Assembly: GCA_002469765.1 (NCBI GenBank)
Contig: DKNS01000029.1
Span: 1-8,165, forward strand
Direction of reading: 5' to 3'
Source of the DNA: Flavobacteriales bacterium UBA7382
GTDB lineage: Bacteria > Bacteroidota > Bacteroidia > Flavobacteriales_D > Sanyastnellaceae
Length of the DNA stretch: 8,165 nt
This document shows positions 5,669 through 8,165 of the stretch, piece after piece. The translations under genes and the position numbers were made by a program. Under the pieces are notes generated by a model. That model was given only the letters and a program-made list of their open reading frames with translations, ran no database searches and was not told the origin of the DNA. The first letter of the stretch is position 1. Every line of letters starts with the position of its first letter.

Positions 5669-6298
5669 TTACTCTTCTCCGCCTTCAGCCGCTTCTCCAC
5701 CTTCAGCCGCTGCTTCGCCTTCTCCGCCTTCAGTCTCAGATTCGGCAGACATGGCCGCACGCGTGCGCTTGCAAGCCACCAAGAGGGCGCTTTCGCTGAG
5801 GAGAATGTCCAAGCCTTCGATGTCGAGGTCACGCACCCGGGCGTTGTCTCCAATCTCCAATGGCGAGATGTCCACGGTGAGGCATTCAGGGAGCTGGTCC
5901 ACCAAACCGCGCACAGGGACGCGACGGTAGTTGATTTCCAAGCGTCCACCGTTCAGCACACCGATGGCTTGCCCAGTGGTGCGCAAAGGCAGTTCCACCT
6001 TCACAGGCTTGCCTGGCAACACTTCCATGAGATCGACGTGGGTCACGCGGTCGGTGACCGGGTGGAATTGGATGTCCTGGATGATGCAGTCGATTTTCTT
6101 GCCGTTGAGTTCCAACTCAAGTTTAAAGACGTCTGGGTTGAAGACGACTTTGTTGAGTTCGACTTCAGACAGGCTGAAGTGACACTGCTCGGCACCGCCG
6201 TACAACACCCCGGGAACCCGGTTTGAAGCACGGAGTGCGTCAGCATCTTTCTTCCCTACGCTCTCTCGGAGAGAGCCGCTCAATGATGCAGTTTTCAT
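5669..6298 (-). CDS. rplY: Ribosomal protein L25 (Ctc/TL5 type) with an acidic repeat tail
   Basis: Binds 5S rRNA in the large ribosomal subunit; the long form resembles the general stress protein Ctc and Thermus TL5. The product is 209 aa. Residues 1 to about 93 are the L25 domain (RASNRVPGVLYGG at 24-35; DIQFHPVTDRVTHVDLMEV at 75-93). About 98-176 is the Ctc/TL5 beta domain (GVLNGGRLEINYRRVPVRGLVDQLPE; LEIGDNARVRDLDIEGLDIL). Residues 184-209 form a disordered Glu/Gly/Ala tail made of AAEGGE-like repeats, carried by an 18-base DNA repeat. The gene lies between prs (12-base gap upstream) and pth (12-base gap downstream). The bases just before its start are very AT-rich, unlike the rest of the window, and there is no Shine-Dalgarno; such an A/U-rich leader is usual for efficient initiation in Bacteroidota (known in general, inferred here). 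Confidence 0.95.
   Translation of the reverse strand: MKTASLSGSLRESVGKKDADALRASNRVPGVLYGGAEQCHFSLSEVELNKVVFNPDVFKLELELNGKKIDCIIQDIQFHPVTDRVTHVDLMEVLPGKPVKVELPLRTTGQAIGVLNGGRLEINYRRVPVRGLVDQLPECLTVDISPLEIGDNARVRDLDIEGLDILLSESALLVACKRTRAAMSAESETEGGEGEAAAEGGEAAEGGEE
5675..5733 (-). repeat. 18-base tandem repeat encoding the L25 tail
   Basis: Two adjacent 18-base units at 5675-5692 and 5693-5710 differ at one base (G/A). A third, partial copy of 14 bases lies at 5720-5733 after a 9-base spacer. On the minus strand each unit encodes Ala-Ala-Glu-Gly-Gly-Glu. The unit is a multiple of 3, so loss or gain would keep the reading frame. Confidence 0.8.
6260..6276 (-). other. Inverted repeat in the first codons of the L25 gene
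   Basis: GCTCTCTC (6260-6267) and GAGAGAGC (6269-6276) are perfect 8-base arms around a single base, so an RNA hairpin would have a shortened stem and small loop. In the mRNA it lies about 22-39 bases after the start of translation, over the codons for S-L-R-E-S. It could affect initiation or mRNA stability, or be incidental to the codons used. Confidence 0.3.
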
Positions 6299-6310
6299 GA
6301 TGAAAAAATA

Positions 6311-7252
6311 TTATATGGTAAAAAGTGTACTGATGGATTTGTCGCTCATCAAGCACTGAAGCACTTGGGCAAACATGTCGTGCACGGGAAGCACGGTGAT
6401 CTTATCCGTGCTCACATCCTCGCGCAACGGAATCGAGTCCGTCACAATCAATTCTTTCAAGGAGCTGCTGGCGATGCGCTCATAGGCAGGACCACTCATC
6501 ACGGGGTGGGTGCACACGGCACGCACACTCAGGGCACCGTGTTCCGTCATCAGGTCGGCCGCTTTGGTCAGCGTGCCGGCGGTGTCGCACATGTCGTCCA
6601 CGATGACGACGTCCTTGCCCTTCACATCGCCGATGACAGTCATGCTTTCCACCTGGTTGGCCACTTTCCGTTGCTTGTAGCAGATGGCCATGTCCACGCC
6701 GAGCGCCTTGGCGTAGGTGTTCGCACGTTTCGTTCCTCCGGTGTCTGGCGTGGCGATGCAGAGGTTGTCTCGGGACACGTTGTTTTCCAACCACGGCAGG
6801 AAAAGGGTTGACCCGAAGAGGTGGTCCACAGGCACTTCGAAGAACCCCTGGATTTGGTCGGCGTGGAGGTCCATGGTGATGACGCGGTTCACACCTGCAG
6901 CCATCAACATGTTGGCCACGAGCTTGGCGCCAATCGCCACGCGCGGCTTGTCCTTCCTGTCTTGACGCGCGAATCCGAAGTAGGGCATCACGGCCACGAT
7001 GCGCTTGGCGCTGGCCCGCTTGGCGGCGTCGATCAACATCAACAATTCCAACAAGTTGTCAGAAGGGGGGAAGGTCGACTGGACGATGATCACTTCCTTG
7101 CCACGCACTGTTTCTTCGATGCTCACAGCGAATTCACCGTCGGAGAATTTTTGCGTGCGAACAGGAACCAGGGAGGTTCCATAGGCGGCGGCGACGCGTT
7201 CCCCAAACTCTTGGGAAGCCGACCCCGCGAGGATCTTGATCATGTCAGACAT
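6311..7252 (-). CDS. prs: Ribose-phosphate pyrophosphokinase (PRPP synthetase)
   Basis: Makes 5-phosphoribosyl-1-diphosphate from ribose 5-phosphate and ATP, feeding purine, pyrimidine, NAD, histidine and tryptophan synthesis. From the ATG at 7252 the product is 313 aa, the family's usual length. Seen: KFSDGE (35-40); the catalytic flexible loop MPYFGFARQDRKDKPRVAIGAKL (89-111); DLHADQIQGFF with His130; PDTGGTKRANTYAK (169-182); CYKQRK (191-196); and the PRPP/ribose-5-phosphate loop VVIVDDMCDTAGT (215-227). An upstream in-frame TTG at 7273 would add seven residues, but it lies inside a perfect -7 promoter element, so MSDMIKIL is the better start. It stands between a response regulator and L25 on the same strand. 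It may be read both from its own promoter and through from the two-component genes. With gmk and nadD nearby it reflects nucleotide and cofactor supply. Confidence 0.96.
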   Translation of the reverse strand: MSDMIKILAGSASQEFGERVAAAYGTSLVPVRTQKFSDGEFAVSIEETVRGKEVIIVQSTFPPSDNLLELLMLIDAAKRASAKRIVAVMPYFGFARQDRKDKPRVAIGAKLVANMLMAAGVNRVITMDLHADQIQGFFEVPVDHLFGSTLFLPWLENNVSRDNLCIATPDTGGTKRANTYAKALGVDMAICYKQRKVANQVESMTVIGDVKGKDVVIVDDMCDTAGTLTKAADLMTEHGALSVRAVCTHPVMSGPAYERIASSSLKELIVTDSIPLREDVSTDKITVLPVHDMFAQVLQCLMSDKSISTLFTI

Positions 7253-7270
7253 GGACGGCGCTTGAGGCCG

Positions 7271-7278
7271 CAAAGATA
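7271..7278 (-). promoter_or_regulatory. Putative -7 promoter element for prs-rplY-pth
   Basis: The minus strand reads TATCTTTG, an exact match to the Bacteroidota consensus TAnnTTTG, in the 33-base gap after the response-regulator stop. The prs ATG follows 18 bases later. No TTG -33 box is visible at the usual spacing inside the end of the regulator gene. If real, it gives prs and the translation genes transcription independent of the two-component genes. Confidence 0.5.
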
Positions 7279-7285
7279 GGCATTC

Positions 7286-7984
7286 TCAGTCTGCTGGAGC
7301 CACCATCTTGAACCCCTTTCCGTGGACGTTCAAAATCTCGATGCGGTCGTCCCCTCTCAGATGCTTTCTGAGCTTGGCGATGTACACGTCCATGCTTCGG
7401 CCGTTGAAGTAGTTGGCGTCTCCCCAAATGTTCCGCAACGCGTGGCTGCGTTCGAGCAGCGCGTTTTTGTGTTTGCAAAGCATGAAGAGCAGCTCATTTT
7501 CTTTGGTGGTCAAGCGTTGAGACTCACCTTGCAGGTCGAGGGATTGGCTGTTGTAATCGTAGGTGTACAACCCCACGGTGAATTCCGTGACCTCTTTCCC
7601 TTCTTCCGGCAAGGCGGCAGATCTGCGCAGGATGGCTTGGATGCGAAGCACCAGCTCTTCCATGCTGAACGGCTTGCTCATGTAATCGTCTCCACCCACT
7701 TTGAAGCCTTCGAGGGTGTCCTCCTTGCTGGACCGCGCTGTCAAGAACAAAATTGGAATGCTGCGGCTGTCAAGCCGGATTTCTTCGGCCACTTGAAAGC
7801 CGTCCTTCCTGGGCATCATCACGTCGAGGACAATGAAGTCGTAAGTGTCTCGGTGGTAGGCTTTCAGGCCTTCGGCGCCGTCCTGGGCCCAAGTCACTTG
7901 GGCGCCTTTGGCCTTGAGGTAGTCGGAGAGCAAGCGGCCCAAGCTGGGGTCGTCTTCGCAGAGGAGGATTCGGATGTCTTTCAT
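7286..7984 (-). CDS. OmpR/PhoB-type response regulator (RprY-like)
   Basis: Cytoplasmic DNA-binding regulator switched by phosphotransfer from a sensor kinase. The product is 232 aa. The receiver domain (about 3-118) has the acidic pocket Glu10-Asp11-Asp12, phospho-acceptor Asp54 in FIVLDVMMPRKDGF, Thr82 in LFLTARS and Lys104 in YMSKPFS, so it looks fully active. The winged-helix DNA-binding domain (about 134-230) shows LTTKENELLFMLCKHKNALLERS, then NYFNGRSMDVYIAKLRKHL (191-209, recognition helix) and INVHGKGFKM-like wing residues (ILNVHGKGFKMV, 217-228). Known: the DVYIAKLRK...NVHGKGFK signature is shared with Bacteroidota regulators such as RprY. Its ATG overlaps the kinase stop by 4 bases (ATGA), so kinase and regulator are coupled partners. 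The target genes and signal are unknown; the downstream gene prs need not be a target. Confidence 0.95.
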   Translation of the reverse strand: MKDIRILLCEDDPSLGRLLSDYLKAKGAQVTWAQDGAEGLKAYHRDTYDFIVLDVMMPRKDGFQVAEEIRLDSRSIPILFLTARSSKEDTLEGFKVGGDDYMSKPFSMEELVLRIQAILRRSAALPEEGKEVTEFTVGLYTYDYNSQSLDLQGESQRLTTKENELLFMLCKHKNALLERSHALRNIWGDANYFNGRSMDVYIAKLRKHLRGDDRIEILNVHGKGFKMVAPAD

Positions 7985-8165
7985 GTGGCTTCAGTCTTGT
8001 CAGGTTGTTCAAACGGAAGGTTGAGCGTCAATGTTGTGCCTTCCCCCGGTTGACTTGCGATGTGAACCGAACCGCCGTGGTGTTCCAACACGTTTTTCAC
8101 GTAGCTCAATCCCAACCCAAATCCTTTCACGTTGTGCACGTTTCCGGTGGGGACACGATACAACC
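7981..8165 (-). CDS. Sensor histidine kinase, C-terminal end (runs off the right edge)
   Basis: Only the last 60 full codons are visible. They read LYRVPTGNVHNVKGFGLGLSYVK, then HHGGSVHIASQPGEGTTLTLNLPF and a short polar tail. This is the end of a HATPase_c domain: the F-box-like YRV segment, the G2 box GFGLGLSYVK that closes over ATP, and the GEGTTLTLNLPF strand. Known: YRVPTGNVHNVKGFGLGL is typical of Bacteroidota membrane kinases paired with RprY-like regulators. The frame is open to the edge, and the first visible codon is TTG inside the domain, so it is not a start. The sensor region, the membrane segments and the phosphorylated His lie outside the window. Transcribed before, and overlapping, the response regulator gene, it is that protein's probable kinase. 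Confidence 0.93.
   Translation of the reverse strand, partial: LYRVPTGNVHNVKGFGLGLSYVKNVLEHHGGSVHIASQPGEGTTLTLNLPFEQPDKTEAT

Noticed and set aside
4904..6226. A 440-codon open frame on the plus strand opposite pth and rplY
   Set aside because: It runs antisense through two genes with complete family motifs, has no recognisable domain, and its composition is what GC-rich codon use produces on the opposite strand.
7322..8053. A 243-codon plus-strand frame opposite the response regulator
   Set aside because: Antisense to a regulator with all receiver and DNA-binding residues intact.
1..8165. CRISPR array, transposon, integrase site, phage genes, tRNA or rRNA
   Set aside because: No regularly spaced repeats, transposase or integrase motifs, or recognisable tRNA/rRNA sequence; coding is continuous with housekeeping genes.

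Overview
The window is an ordinary, gene-dense stretch of bacterial chromosome. It most likely comes from a GC-rich member of the Bacteroidota, perhaps Flavobacteriales-like. Four things point there: the protein flavours (homogentisate dioxygenase starting MPFYHKLG, PRPP synthetase with TGGTKRANTYAK and CYKQRK, kinase segment YRVPTGNVHNVKGFGLGL); the yicC-gmk-nadD order; the absence of a clear Shine-Dalgarno sequence before the starts; and exact matches to the Bacteroidota -7 promoter element TAnnTTTG. The finer taxonomic placement is inference.

Layout: (1) Bases 1-2889 are all on the minus strand. In transcription order they hold a long-chain polyprenyl diphosphate synthase, a small MORN/YwqK-type lipoprotein overlapping it by 4 bases, a secreted glucosaminidase with two LysM domains, and the first 75 codons of homogentisate 1,2-dioxygenase running off the left edge. 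(2) Bases 2890-2976 are an 87-bp divergent promoter region with a GC-rich inverted repeat and a -7-like element 4 bases from the start codon on each side. (3) Bases 2977-5079 are a tight plus-strand operon, yicC-gmk-nadD, with TGA-CCC-ATG at both junctions. (4) Bases 5093-8165 are on the minus strand. In transcription order they hold the end of a sensor kinase, its OmpR-type response regulator (4-base overlap), PRPP synthetase, ribosomal protein L25/Ctc and peptidyl-tRNA hydrolase.

Functionally this is housekeeping. It covers nucleotide and cofactor supply (prs, gmk, nadD), translation (L25, Pth), RNA turnover (YicC), isoprenoid chain synthesis, envelope/peptidoglycan remodelling (glucosaminidase, lipoprotein), aromatic amino acid breakdown (HmgA), and one two-component system that may be cotranscribed with prs. 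There is no mobile element, CRISPR array, tRNA or rRNA, and no stretch over 300 bases lacks a gene. I see no new defence or metabolic system. The points worth a second look are small: promoters abutting start codons, inverted repeats in leaders, a 10-bp tandem duplication at the gmk-nadD junction, and an 18-bp minisatellite in the L25 acidic tail.
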